NCBI GenBank assembly: GCA_027563935.2
Contig: CM050451.1
Coordinates: 106,047,565 to 106,111,564, forward strand
Direction of reading: 5' to 3'
DNA from: Costus lasius
Taxonomy: Eukaryota; Streptophyta; Magnoliopsida; Zingiberales; Costaceae
DNA length: 64,000 nucleotides
Shown: positions 12,441 to 24,511 of the stretch, one piece after another
Numbering within the stretch: the first letter of the stretch is position 1
Layout: every line of letters begins with the position of its first letter
The notes under the pieces: model-generated
Told to the model about the DNA's origin: nothing
Seen by the model: only the letters and a program-made list of their open reading frames with translations
Databases searched by the model: none
Position numbers and translations under genes: made by a program

Positions 12441-15303
12441 ATACAATTAAGGTAAACCTTAGACATACTCAGATATTCTATAATCTGAACTTTATGATCA
12501 AACCAGCACAACACAAACTCTATGAATCGTTTAAATGACCATAGTGCACTGGAATATTCTGAGCATACGACAATTCAAACGAGGTCCAGAGTCCAGACAC
12601 TTCAACAAAGAAAAGATAAAGCAAAAGCATTTAAGCCTCCAACACATCCGTTATTGAAAACCATCTTATGTATTTGGCAGAATTAAGACAGGCGCTACAG
12701 CCATGTCAAAAACGAAACTGCAGAGTAACGAAAATGCGGAGCAGATTTAGCTTATGCTGTTTAAAGTCACTCCGAATTCTGCTACCTGCAAAAGAAGCTA
12801 AATTAACATTATTCTTATTTTCTTCATTTTTTAATAGAAAATGAAACATTGTTCACTCGAACCACAATTAAATAATAGTTGAAATGTCTGTTCAGCTTCG
12901 TTAACAAGTTTTAAATGCTTCCCATATAAATTTCAGTAAAATAAGTCAGTATATACCAAATTCAGTACATTATTATTCATATACTACAGTAGATTCAGGA
13001 AATCAACATAGATACACTTCACTGCAACATTTGCTTAGAAAATATCGCAGTCTGCTTCGTGCCAAATATGACCAAGCTCACATTGATTATTCGTTTAGAA
13101 GTAGAAACGTGGAAATGATAATGAACTCTTTTACATCTTCAAACAATTACTAGTATAGTAAAGCTAATGCACGAGAATGAGAAAGTATGAAATCGCATAA
13201 ATGAATGGTTGCTCACTATCACCAAGGTAGATATCTCAAATACTAATAGTGTGAGTTTGGTTAGACAGTAAAACCACAGAAAAGTCACGGGAAAACTGTA
13301 AACCCACACCAATGAGAAAGTTTTTGTTATGATCAGTTTGAATTATGAGTTAACCCAAAGTATGGACACCCTTGGCTAAAATCAAGTACTATAAGGCCAT
13401 CAGAACACCAAATAATGTCTCCAATAAGGATTGCCTAGGTCATCAAATACAGAGTTCCACATAGCACTCTACAACTTGCTACTATCTTACTGACAATAAA
13501 TCATTGCTAAAAAATGTGAAAACTTGTCCATGACCCTTTTCTAAATTGGCAAAATTTCCATATGCAAAGCATGAACAAACACTATACGACACATGATATC
13601 GCAAGATACAAAGCTACATTGGTTTGTGCCGCACCATTAGCCACCACTATGATGCACGCAGGAGGAAAATCTCCAAACCATCCTTGTTACTTATTCTAGA
13701 ATCATCTTGAACAATGGTTTCAGTTGATACCAAAAAATATAACTACATCCATAGTGTACTAAATATGTAGTACATCATCATCGATGTCTTCATTCCACAA
13801 CACAACAATTGACAATTAAATATGACACCTATTAGGAAGAAAACATTATATTTTGTTCTAATAACCAAACAAAAAAATTCCTTTCTATAAGTTCTAGATA
13901 TTATAAACAATTGAGAAAAAAATAATCTCAGACCAACCTCAGTAACTGCCAAAAATTTTCAAAAGAGCACAAGGTTTGCTACTATTGAATAGCAGCCATA
14001 ATAGTTATGCTATAGCTTTCCTTGAAGATTGTACCTTCACTTCATTCTTGAAAATGCATCTGATCAATTTCAATTATTATAAAATGCGAGACCATTAAAT
14101 GCTTAATATACATAACATATCTATATTGATTCAACGCCTAAGTCAGATAAGAAGACAAAACTGTAATGTTTCTAGAACATTAAATTATAACCTACACATT
14201 TTAGTTGAGAAATGAACCCATAATTACGCATGAACAAGTATATTGTTCAAATCTGGTGACCTATTCATCTAGACCAAGGCTATTGTCGTACACACCAAAC
14301 TCAAAATCTCATTTATCAAACAAATAACATTCAGAAAGTAGCTGGATTAGCCTTTAGATAAGAGAAAATATTAAATGGATAAAGGACAAGCCTTAGGGCA
14401 CATCAAACATGGTTTCAGACTTGAATCATGGTATTTTCACTCTGGCAGTAAACTTTTTTTCTCACATGAACTGGAGAGTCTTAAATTTAGATTAATAGCT
14501 TATGGACAACTAGCATGAGAACAATGTGAAAAAATCGAACAACAGAATAACCTAATGCATTCAAGCAAACATATAAATCTAAAACCAAGTACTTGCTATC
14601 ACATGCGTCATCTGCAGGTATGTTTATTCATTATGCCTAAATAATAATGTGAGAAGCAGACTTTGACCTTACTAAATAGAACGTGATTATTTCAACTCAA
14701 ATTCTTTATTCATACATATGTTCTACTGATCAAATTAAATCCCACAAGGAGCTACTGCTCTTACTTTGTCTCCCGCGATTCCAAAACAAATTTGTAATGA
14801 AAGAGTAAAGTTGAATTAGGAACGGTACAGAAATATTACATGAAATGATTACACTTCAAAAGCTGAAAAGTTAACCCCGCAAAAAACATATATTATTGAT
14901 TTTTTGGTAGCTGTATTTGTCTGTATCCAATTTCTGCTTTAATAAAATGATAGTAAAAAAAGAGGTCTAATAGCTAGTTCAAACCAAAAAGTCAATTGTC
15001 TTCTCTAAACCCATCAACCTAAAATTCCTTTTTCTTTTAGTTTTCATGTTCGAATTTGAAGGAATAGATTAAAAACCAATAGAGAAAATATAGCAAAAAA
15101 GTTTGAAATGTTTAGGAAAAGAGTACATTTGATGACACATCCGAACTTCAAAAATGCAAAGACATCGTAAGGATAAACCAAGTGTAGATTTTGAACAAAG
15201 CGCTTCGTTCATAGAACAGTTAGGACATAATCAATTAATATCATAGCGAGGAGCTAACAATTTCAAGGAAAATCGACAAACCTTGCATCCAAGCGACCAG
15301 CTT
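12441..15303 (-). other. possible NDUFB10 3' UTR intron and terminal UTR exon
   Basis: Just after the NDUFB10 stop codon, read on the minus strand, GATGCAAG is followed by GTTTGTCG, a usable donor with the exon ending at 15282. A good acceptor (TTTTGCAG) occurs at about 12786, followed by about 340 bp that could be a 3' UTR. The 2.5 kb between them contains no coding frame. The reading is tentative: the region may simply be intergenic. Confidence 0.3.
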
Positions 15304-15716
15304 CTAATCGGTATCCTTCTTAGGACCTTTTAAAAAAACCATAAGTTGTCAGAGAGATTGTAAACAGGGAAAAATTCCAAACAAGTCCGAAAGAATTATG
15401 AGGTCAGGGAGGAAGAGGAGTGGCAAGGTGTACCATGGAGCTCAGGAGGGCGGCCGTCCTTGCCCCAGCCGACGCCACGGGTTGCTTCAAGGTACTGATC
15501 GACGAGATGGCGGCACTTCTGGAGGTGGTTGACGCCCTCGATGCGGTAGCACCAACGGAGGCGCTCGCGAATGATCTTGGCGGTCTCGATCTGGATCCAC
15601 TTCTCCCGCACCAGGTGCTCCCGGTAATCCAGCATCGCCACCGGATCCCCATAGGGGTTGTTTGGATCGAAGTCCGGAGGACTCTCATCGAACTCCACCT
15701 TCGCCTTCCTCACCAT
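15304..15716 (-). CDS. NDUFB10: NADH dehydrogenase 1 beta subcomplex subunit 10 (complex I), 101 aa
   Basis: Minus-strand exon 1 (15434-15716, 94 codons plus 1 nt) starts MVRKAKVEFDE. It contains the plant NDUFB10 signature: DPVAMLDYREHLVREKWIQ, the WCYRIEGVNH..KCRHLVDQYL segment with its paired Cys residues, and RGVGWGKD. The first-exon frame runs on into an unrelated Ser-rich tail unless spliced. A donor at CATG/GTACAC and an acceptor TTAAAAG join to a 23-nt exon 2 (15304-15326). This gives the tail LHGPKKDTD and a stop, restoring the usual length of about 101-108 aa. The protein is an accessory subunit of the membrane arm of mitochondrial complex I, on the intermembrane-space side, where its Cys residues are known to form disulfides. 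It is nuclear-encoded and has no cleavable presequence visible. Confidence 0.9.
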
Positions 15717-16635
15717 CTCCTCGTTCCTCCAACTGCGCTCGGTCTCTTCGATTCGTTACCCCTCACCACCAAGGCTCCGATATCTATTTACAATCTGAAA
15801 AAAAGCCAAACCCTATGTACAAATTCTAACATAGGTACTTAAATTTTATTTTAAAAAAATATTTTTTTTATCTTTTTAAAAATAATCTACATATTATAAG
15901 TTATTTAATGATATCAAATATTTTAAATTATGTATATTTATAAAATATCTTAAATATTTTTATATAATAAATAGTATTTTAACTTATATGCAATAATATT
16001 TAGGATATTTTATTTGTATATATAATTTAAAATATCTTAATATTGATACTATTGAATAGTTTACATGTAAATTATTTTTAAAAAAAAATAAAAAAAAATT
16101 TTAATATCAAAATAAGGTACCTAACGTAGAATTTCTAATCTGGATACGCAAGTTAAGCCATTTGCTTGGCCCCTCACCCTTGGGGCTCGTTTTACTCATA
16201 CACCCCTATAATACCATAAATTACAGTCATCACTGTCGTTTTATATTCAACAAATCAAATTGCTGATAACAAACAAAAATTATAGTAGGATTACATAAAT
16301 TAGAAGCCTATTACAAGAAACCTAAAACCTGGCCCATATCCAAATCCAAGGAGCTTCAATTGTATATTTAATTAAGTATAGGAGTTAATTATAAGTTTTA
16401 AAGTCCACGCCACGCAGTTAAGTTTAAGGAGGGCTATAAGTTGAAATTCTTAAATTACAAAAATGAAAATGCAACTAACTCTACGTATACATATATCAAT
16501 TAATCCTTATTTTAGTGTGTTCTTTATTGCAAGAAACAAGAGAATAAAAATGTTTCAAGAAGAGAGGTAGAAGAAGTGTTTCTCCTTCTTTCAGAAAACA
16601 AAGTTGTTTTGAGCTGCGCTTGCAACCTTAGCTCT
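15717..16635. other. NDUFB10 upstream region and AT-rich spacer
   Basis: A short GC-rich leader just upstream of NDUFB10 (to about 15800) passes into extremely AT-rich DNA (15840-16100) and then unremarkable intergenic sequence. No gene was recognised. Confidence 0.45.
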
Positions 16636-17151
16636 TGTTTACTTGGACGAAAATTGGGAAAGACGGATGGAAAAGTAATTTTTTCATCGTTTACTTTGAT
16701 GAATGGAAAATGATGAAAGGAAAAGACGATGTAAAACTTCCTCATTTTCCACCATTTGACAATCCGCCCAAATCGGACGAAAAAACAAATCACATCGCTT
16801 CGTCTGACAGCATTACCCTAAAACCTGTTCCTATTTAGTAATTTGTATAGTTTTTAATGAGATTAAATAATATTTAGTAATTTTTATAGTTTTTAATACT
16901 ATTAAATAATATTTAGTAATTTTTATGGTATTTAATAGTATGAAATAATATTAAATAATTCTATGATATTAATAGTATTTATGTAATATTAGTAAAAAAT
17001 AAAAATTGGGGGTGTATATATTAATCTTTCATACTATCTTTCCTTCCAAGTAAACACAACGAAGCAAAACTTATAGCATATTCCATCTATCTATTTTTCC
17101 TTTCCTTTCTTTTTTTCTTTCTTTTGCATAATCTATCTATCCAAGTAAACA
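16636..17151. mobile_element. putative small DNA transposon with TGTTTACTTGGA ends (copy 2)
   Basis: A perfect 12-bp terminal inverted repeat, TGTTTACTTGGA (16636-16647) and TCCAAGTAAACA (17140-17151), encloses 516 bp with a further internal CCAAGTAAACAC at about 17045. The right 180 bp is the reverse-orientation counterpart of 11005-11170. The interior is A/T-rich with no transposase. It is non-autonomous, and its family is not assigned. It abuts the Harbinger relic that starts at 17160. Confidence 0.6.
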
Positions 17152-17159
17152 TAGTATTA

Positions 17160-18740
17160 CAGTCTCTGTTTTAGAGAAAGGAGATCTGAAAGAAAAAAAA
17201 AGAATTTATGTTTTTTTATTTTAGTAAAAAATAAAAAATAAAAAATAAAAAATAAATTTAAGGTACTTTTCTTTTCAAATCAATCCAGACAAAAATCACG
17301 TTTCTCTCCCTCACGCCTCACGTTCTTGCACGCTGCTCGCTCTCTCACGCATCATTCTCTCGAAAATCATTTCTAACCTAGCCTCTCTCGCCGTTCGCCT
17401 CTCGCCTCTCGCCGAAACCCTAGCGTCTCCACCTCGTCTCTCCAGTCGCCGACGCCTTCCCGCGTCTCCACCTCGCCGTTCGTCTCTCGCCTCTCGCCGA
17501 TAGCGTCGCCACCTCGTCTCTCCGTTCGCCTCCAACGCCGCCGACGCCTTCCAACCTCACCGACACAGGTTGCTCCACGATTTTAGCTCTAATTTCGCTG
17601 ATACGTTTGCTTCATGATTTACTTGCTTATTAAATTTGTTGCTATTAAATTTGCTGCCATGATTTAGCTTATACTACATATCTGAAAAATATGTGTTTGC
17701 TTATACTATATGCTGTCATGATCTTGCTTATAGAGGTTTGCTTAATTATTGTATTTTAGCATAGTTAATCCTTATAGTCTTTTAATCATTCTTATGTACT
17801 ATCATAAGTATTATCATGGTTTCATTGAGTATGAGAGATATGTTGAAACTTCACTTGAAAAATTTACACATAATATGTATAGCTACATATTATGTTGTAC
17901 GACAATGGATATCTAAATCAACATACGTGGATAAACCATTAAAAGAGGGTCTGAAATACAGAGAGAACATACGGAGAGAAATTTTTAAAAATTTAACTAT
18001 TTCAGATGAAATTTGTTATAATATGATAAGAATAAGAGTGCATGCTTTCAAGCATTTATGTGACCTATTACAAGGCACGTCTCTAATTCGAGAAACAAAA
18101 AATTATTGCATTCAGGAGAAAGTGACAACATTTTTGTTTTTGGTAGCTCATAGTGTCAAATATCGAAAAATTTATTTTTTCTTTCATCGTGGTACTTGAA
18201 CAATTAGCTGACACTTCCACGAGGTGTTAAGAGCTATTATTAGCTTGACTGATCAATTTATCATGCAACCTGTTCCACCAGAGTTATACAATAGTGTGGA
18301 TGTTGTTTGACTTTAGTTATATTTGAACTGTTTTATGAAATTTGGTACATTATATTTTGATTATCTATGTTAAATTTTATATTGTATGTGGATGTCTTTT
18401 TATATTTGTGATGCAATATTATATTTTGCTCATGTACAAGTTTCAAAATATTGATAATAGAGTAAAATTGCTGTCAAATTTTTTAATAATTTTATAAGAT
18501 AATTATTTTTTATAATAAATTGTCAATGTTTTTATTCCAAATATATTTATATTTTATTATTAATTTATGTTTTTATTATTTATTTTTTTAGAAAATATTA
18601 TTAATATTTTTTATTTTTTTTCATTCCAACGATCCAAGCGACGCAAGAGAAAAAAAAATAAAATCTATTTTTTTTTTTATTTTCCTTTTTATCCCGTTTT
18701 CATTTCCTTCTTATTTTCTGCCCCTCCCTAAAACAGGCTG
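17160..18740. mobile_element. PIF/Harbinger DNA transposon relic, 1.58 kb, TSD TTA
   Basis: The left end CAGTCTCTGTTTTAGAGA and the right end (inverted) CAGCCTGTTTTAGGGA align as imperfect terminal inverted repeats. Both are flanked by TTA (17157-17159 and 18741-18743), the 3-bp target duplication typical of PIF/Harbinger. Inside are a CTCTCGCC-rich 5' region (17311-17570), a hexanucleotide AAAAAT run at about 17226-17260 and a truncated transposase. The element ends 49 bp upstream of the next gene's ATG. Confidence 0.75.
17816..18310 (+). pseudogene. truncated PIF/Harbinger transposase N-terminal region
   Basis: The frame reads MIRIRVHAFKHLCDLLQG, then VTTFLFLVAHSVKYRK and FFHRGT, a stop, and then ..HFHEVLRAIISLTDQFI and VPPELYNSVD before another stop. 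This is the N-terminal helical region of ALP1-like Harbinger nucleases. The DDE catalytic domain that should follow is missing, so the element cannot move itself. Confidence 0.75.
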
Positions 18741-18789
18741 TTAATTTGACAAACATCGCAATTTTAGTTCGGATTCAACTCCAATCCGA

Positions 18790-21700
18790 ATGAGCTCCCC
18801 AGCCAGATCATCGGCCTCGGCGACGAGCGGGGGCCAGGGCGGCGGTGGCGCCGGCATCGGGAGTTTCGGCGATGACGCCTCCTCATACCACTTCCCACCC
18901 GATATTTTCTCCGTCTATGACCGAAAGGACGAAGCTCTCGCAGGTGATCATCCAAATGCTTCTCTTCTTTTGCTTCATCCAGTCTCGATATCGCATTTAG
19001 GGCTTTAAAATGTTTCCAGTCTTATCTAAAATAACTTTTCTCCGTGCGACCACATGTATTTGCTTGTTATTTCCTTACTGTTGCCTTTTGGGATTCGTCG
19101 GTCTTGGAAAAAAAAAGCATTGAAATCGGAACTGGTTGCGGCACTTCAGAAGGAGGTGAAATCCTTAGATGAAGACGCTTGGAAGTTTGCCGGACCTCGA
19201 TCTCAAGTCCACCGTATTTCAAGGACAGGTATGCATTATTTTTTCACTCGCTGGTAGTGCTGTTCTTTTCCTTCTTTTCTTTCTACCGTTCGCACACCAG
19301 ATATCAAACAAAAGCGAATCTTGAAAAGGCTGAATGAAAGCAGCATTCCAGGTTTTCTTGTACCTGAAAAAGTTTCACAACTTCTGGTATTGGCTCTATT
19401 TTGTAACTAAACTGTGGAAAATCAAAGGCTGTGTTCAAGCTCTTCTGGTATCTCACAATATGCACATATACCTCTGAAATTTATCTTGAGCTAAGGTCGT
19501 TGTTGTGCATCACAATGAGTGCGAAATATCCCTGATTACAGTATATATCCATGTTCTATTGGAGGTAGAATGTATGAAGAGCTGATAATTTGCACTAATA
19601 TGAATTTGGTTCCACACAAAAAAGTCCTTAGTCAAATATCATATATTATTCCTTGTTGCATCTTTTCTTTGTATAGTGATTATCAAATATCTTGTTTTGG
19701 GATATATTTTTGACTGCATGCATTTAAGGAATCCCTATTCAATGACAAAATTTTCAAACATATTATGTACAATTGCTAATGTCTTCCATTTGTAAATTGT
19801 AAATCTGGACAATGTTTAAAAAACTAGTTCATACCATTCATACAAGGTCTATACCATTTAATTATATTAATACCGGCAACTGCTGTAGACTGGTATCTTG
19901 AACCTTGAATCTAGGTAAATATCCTTCAAATAGGCTGTGGATGCTCATGATAGTTCAATGGCCTCATAGGCACAGTTCTTCATGTTGTTTGATACTAGAA
20001 CTTCCTCTTCCTGCCATATCTTGGCCCATGATTCCCATCTGTTTAGTGTATGCAAGTTCAATATAGTTTTTAGTCTGTAATGTATGTAATTGTTGAATAG
20101 ATATTACTGACTGAGTCTTTTCCTATGTACAAATGCAATAACATTTAGAATTCATAGGGAAGAACTAAGTTTATGACAATATACTTGTCTTATTTAAAAG
20201 TCACATTTAAATCAAGGGAAGACCCTTCATATTCAAAAGCTACTAGCTCTAGGTCTCATCATTTTGGTGATATCATGGGCATGTTTGGAATAGGGCAGTG
20301 GAGACCAAGAAGAACTTTTGTATGATTTGGTGCATGAAAATGATGCATCTCAGTAGTGCCTTAACAAGAATAAATAAAAGTTTGATACTCATTAATGTGC
20401 AAGAGAAGTTGTGGTAGAAGCTAAAATTGATCATACTTGGAGAGTACGCTAGCAGGGACTACGTAGATTAAATCTTAGAGAGGTTATGCATCTTCAACAA
20501 TCTCTAAATAGCATGCTTGAAGGTAAGAATTCCTAATAGGGCTAGGGGGAAAGTTAAATTGATCTGGAAGGGTAGGTATACACATTCGTCAACAAATTGG
20601 CAAAAAACTGACTTAGAATGAGTGTCCATAATTTCAAATCAACATCCAAAATTGTTCTAGTGGACGAGACAAAATTGCTGGGTTTTTTTTTTCTACTGAA
20701 CAAGGCAAAATTGTATGATTTAGATTTGCATGATCTGTTCCCTTATGATGACTTAGTTAAGCTCCTTAATGTTACCCTTTTGAAAAATGGAAATATCAAA
20801 TTGCTAGGTCTTGATTGTTTGGCTTCTATATTTCTTAAGCAAAATTAGGTCATCGTCAAGTCAAACATAATTTGAATTTTCAATGAAATGGATTTGAAAA
20901 GATGATAACCTCTACTGTTTAAGATTTTTCTTTACCTTGGAGCCTAAGAAAGAAGCGGCCTTGAGCTGTGGATGATCTTTTATCTGTTAGTTTTGTGACA
21001 GTTATGAAAGGTTCTAAGCGGCTTAGGTGTTAAAATCTTAAAACACTTGAGAAATTCAATGCTCAATGAAGTGCTTGATTCTTAAAAATAATAATATATT
21101 GAAACATATATCTTTCCCTAAATTATAAAGTGTTATGAGAATTTATTATTAGAACTGCATACTAAGTTAAACTCTTTCTATCATGATTCATGAGTATTGA
21201 ATGCATATGCATGGAAAATAACTATCAATACTACATCATAATTCTAAATCAATATCAGTACTACAATATTTTATTCAAAAACTTAAATGCAAGCTTTATA
21301 ACTGAAAATCTCAAACACAAGATTATACTAATTTAATATTACTAAACTGAGGACAAACTAAATTCAAAATGGCGTTGTTAATTCAAAATGACATTAACAA
21401 CGCGGATCTTTTGAGAGAAGAAAAAATAGATTAAAAAAAGTTTAGATGAAAGAAAATAGAAGGGGAGGGAAAAAAATCATGTGATCATTCGCTGCACGCA
21501 CAGGGTGACCTGCATGGCGGTGCGGCTTTTTTTTTGGTGGGGGGGGGGGGAGCAGTACTCCGGGTGGCCGGCAGTGGGTAGTGAAAGAGAAAAGAGGAAG
21601 AGAGGAGAAGAAGTCCTCTTTCACGATTGGTGCATGCGGCGAGCAAGGGTGTGCGATGGGCTATGGGAGAGGAAGGGGGAAGAGAGGGGAAGAAGTGAGT

Positions 21701-21957
21701 GGAGAAAGAGTTGTGATGGCATGAAGGAAGCAAATTCCTTCCTTTTTTTGTTATTTCCTTCCTCTTTTCAGAAATATACCCTAATAATTTAGATCGTTTC
21801 ATGTCATGAAAGATAACTATTATAATCATCACATACCAAAATACTAAATCATATACATATTTCAAAATGTTAATCAATATAGTTTATCACAAATATCAAT
21901 TCCCAACAGGGGCGGAGCCACATAGGGCCCAATTGCCCCCACTGACTTAGTCAACCA

Positions 21958-22004
<47 letters not shown>

Positions 22005-24477
22005 AATATTATATATATATTACTATTTGCCCCCACTGAAATAAATATTTACTAGTATATAATCTCTATTGCCCCCTAATTGCCCCTGCCAGGGTGCCCT
22101 CCATTCTATTTGCATGTAGTAAAATATGATCTGATGCATAAAATTAACGTGACAGGTGACCGTGGCTAAGATAAATTAAATATCAATTAAAATTTTAATG
22201 TTAACAAATCTTAAGTTGTCAAATCAAATCTTCTCACATCTTACCTATTCACACGACACTCGGAAATCGATTGGCTTTTTTATTTCCTCCAATCTAAGGA
22301 ATAAGGATGCAAATCCACGGCCTCAAATCCTAAGTAATAGTTGACCCTCTTCGATGACAAAAATTAATCGGCATTTCGCGGTTTGGGGATTAGGCTCTGG
22401 AGTCTCCCTCTTGGCTCTTTGTAGTTGCCAGTTGCTCATCTGTTCTACTCGTCTATGGTTGCATCGAGAGCTTCCGCCTCCCAAGCGGCCAAGCTCCTAC
22501 GAATCTACGGACTACGTGGCGTCGTGGCTTCGTCATCGACTCATCGACTTGACTCGCCAGTCGCCATTATAATTTCCATTGGAAGCTCTCAAGTCTCAAC
22601 ACCAACTATGGCTACGCTCCCACGCACCTTCGTAGCTCGCCCCATAACTTGCGTCGGATACACTGGTGCCTGGTAACCCGTATCATTCTCCTTTTTATCT
22701 GATCTAAGTCTAACAAATCTATTTTTTTTAAGTTGCTATTAATCTATCTATTCAACATTTCATCTTTTAATAAAATTTTAGTTATTCAATCATAACATTT
22801 TTTCTAGATTCATACAATTGTATTCCTATATTTTATATAATTTATATAGTGGAATAACTCTTTTTAGTAGAATATGGATAAACTTTATCCATATTCTATT
22901 AAAAAGAGTTATTTGTCTTTAAAAATAGCAATAGAGTCTTTGTTTTGTAAGTATAAACTAAGTTTATCAAAGATATGTGGTCAAGGTTATGATGGTGCTA
23001 GTAATATGCAAAGTGCATTAAATGGTTTAAAATGTTTACTTATTAGAGATAATTCATCAGCATTCTATAGTCTTTGTTTTGCACATCAACTTCAACTCAC
23101 ACTTGTTTCTATTTCAAAAAATGAAATTCAAGTTGCTTTATTATTTAATCTAGTATCTGTCTTACTGAATATTGTTGGGGGCTCATGCAAACAGGTGAAT
23201 ATGCTTCGAGAAAAATAAATTGCTAAAGTAAAAGAAGGATTAACAAAAGGTGAGTTGAAAAGTGGATATGGTTTAAATCAAGAAACTAGTTTAAAACGAC
23301 TAAGTGATACTCGTTGGAGCTCACATTATAATACATTAATAAATATAATTATTATGTGTTCTTCTATTATTGATGTACTTGAGATAATTGTAGAACATGG
23401 ATTGAGTTCATAGCAAAGAGCTAAAGCAAAAGGGCTTTTAGAATTAATACAAACATTTGATTGTGTTTACTTTACATTTAATAAAAAATATTTTGCTAAT
23501 GAATTATCACAGGCATTGCAAAGAAAAGATCAAGATATTATCAATGTCATGACAGTGGTTAGAATTTTTAAATAACGTTTACAAATGATGAAGGATAATG
23601 GATGAGAGTCATTGTTAGATGAAGTATCTATATTTTGCAGAACTAATGAAATTGATATTTCTAATATGAATGCAATCTCTATTGCAAAAGGGAGGCGACG
23701 TCGTGAAATTCAATAGGTACTTAATATAGATAAATATCGTGTTGGATTATTTTATGTTGTTTTAGGTCGACAACTTTAAGAGCTTAATAATTGATTTAAT
23801 GAAATAAATTCTGAATTACTTCTATGTGTTGCATGTCTTACTCCTGATGATTCTTTTTCAACTTTTGATAAGAAAAAACTAATTCGTCTCACTCAATTTT
23901 ACTCCTCTGAGTTTTCTGATATAGATTTAATAACACTTAAAAACTAGTTTGATACTTACATAATTGATATGTGCACAAGTGATGAATTTTTAATATTAAA
24001 AAGAATTGCAGGCAGAAAAATTAGTTGAATCAAAAAGAAATATTATTTGTTCATTAGTTTATATGCTTATAAAATTAATTTTTATTTTGCTAGTTGCCAT
24101 TGCTACAGTAGAGAGATCTTTTTTTGCAATGAAAATTATTAAAAATAGATTACAAAATCAAATGGGAGATCAATGGATAAATGATTATTTAGTAACCTAT
24201 ATTGAGAAAGATGTTTTTGATACTATTGATAATGAATTGATAATTCAAAGATTTCAGTCTATGAAAACTCATCGAGGGCAATTGTAACATCTTTGTATAT
24301 ACATTCAAATATATTAATATAAAATTTTTGTTTTCATTAATATTTGTATTTATATCTTTGTATAATTGTATTCTCTTTTGTACTGCCCCCACATACCCTC
24401 CGATCCTGGATCCGCCTCTTATTCCCAACTTATTAGCAAACTATGCTAGTTAGTAAAATTAGACTTTACCACTTGCA

Positions 24478-24511
<34 letters not shown>

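Larger units (their letters stand above)
21907..24420 (+). mobile_element. hAT DNA transposon relic, 2514 bp, 8-bp TSD
   Basis: The left end CAGGGGCGGAGCC matches the inverted right end (AAGAGGCGGATCC read outward) at 10 of 13 positions. Both ends are flanked by a perfect 8-bp duplication ATTCCCAA (21899-21906 and 24421-24428), the hAT signature. The interior has a degenerate transposase in its right half. The left 900 bp holds an (AT)n run and a GC-richer segment with no zinc-finger domain recognisable. Confidence 0.9.

Noticed and set aside
22354..22676. Overlapping 72- and 83-codon frames as a captured gene in the hAT element
   Set aside because: GC-richer but without recognisable domain or splice pattern; more likely the element's own 5' region.
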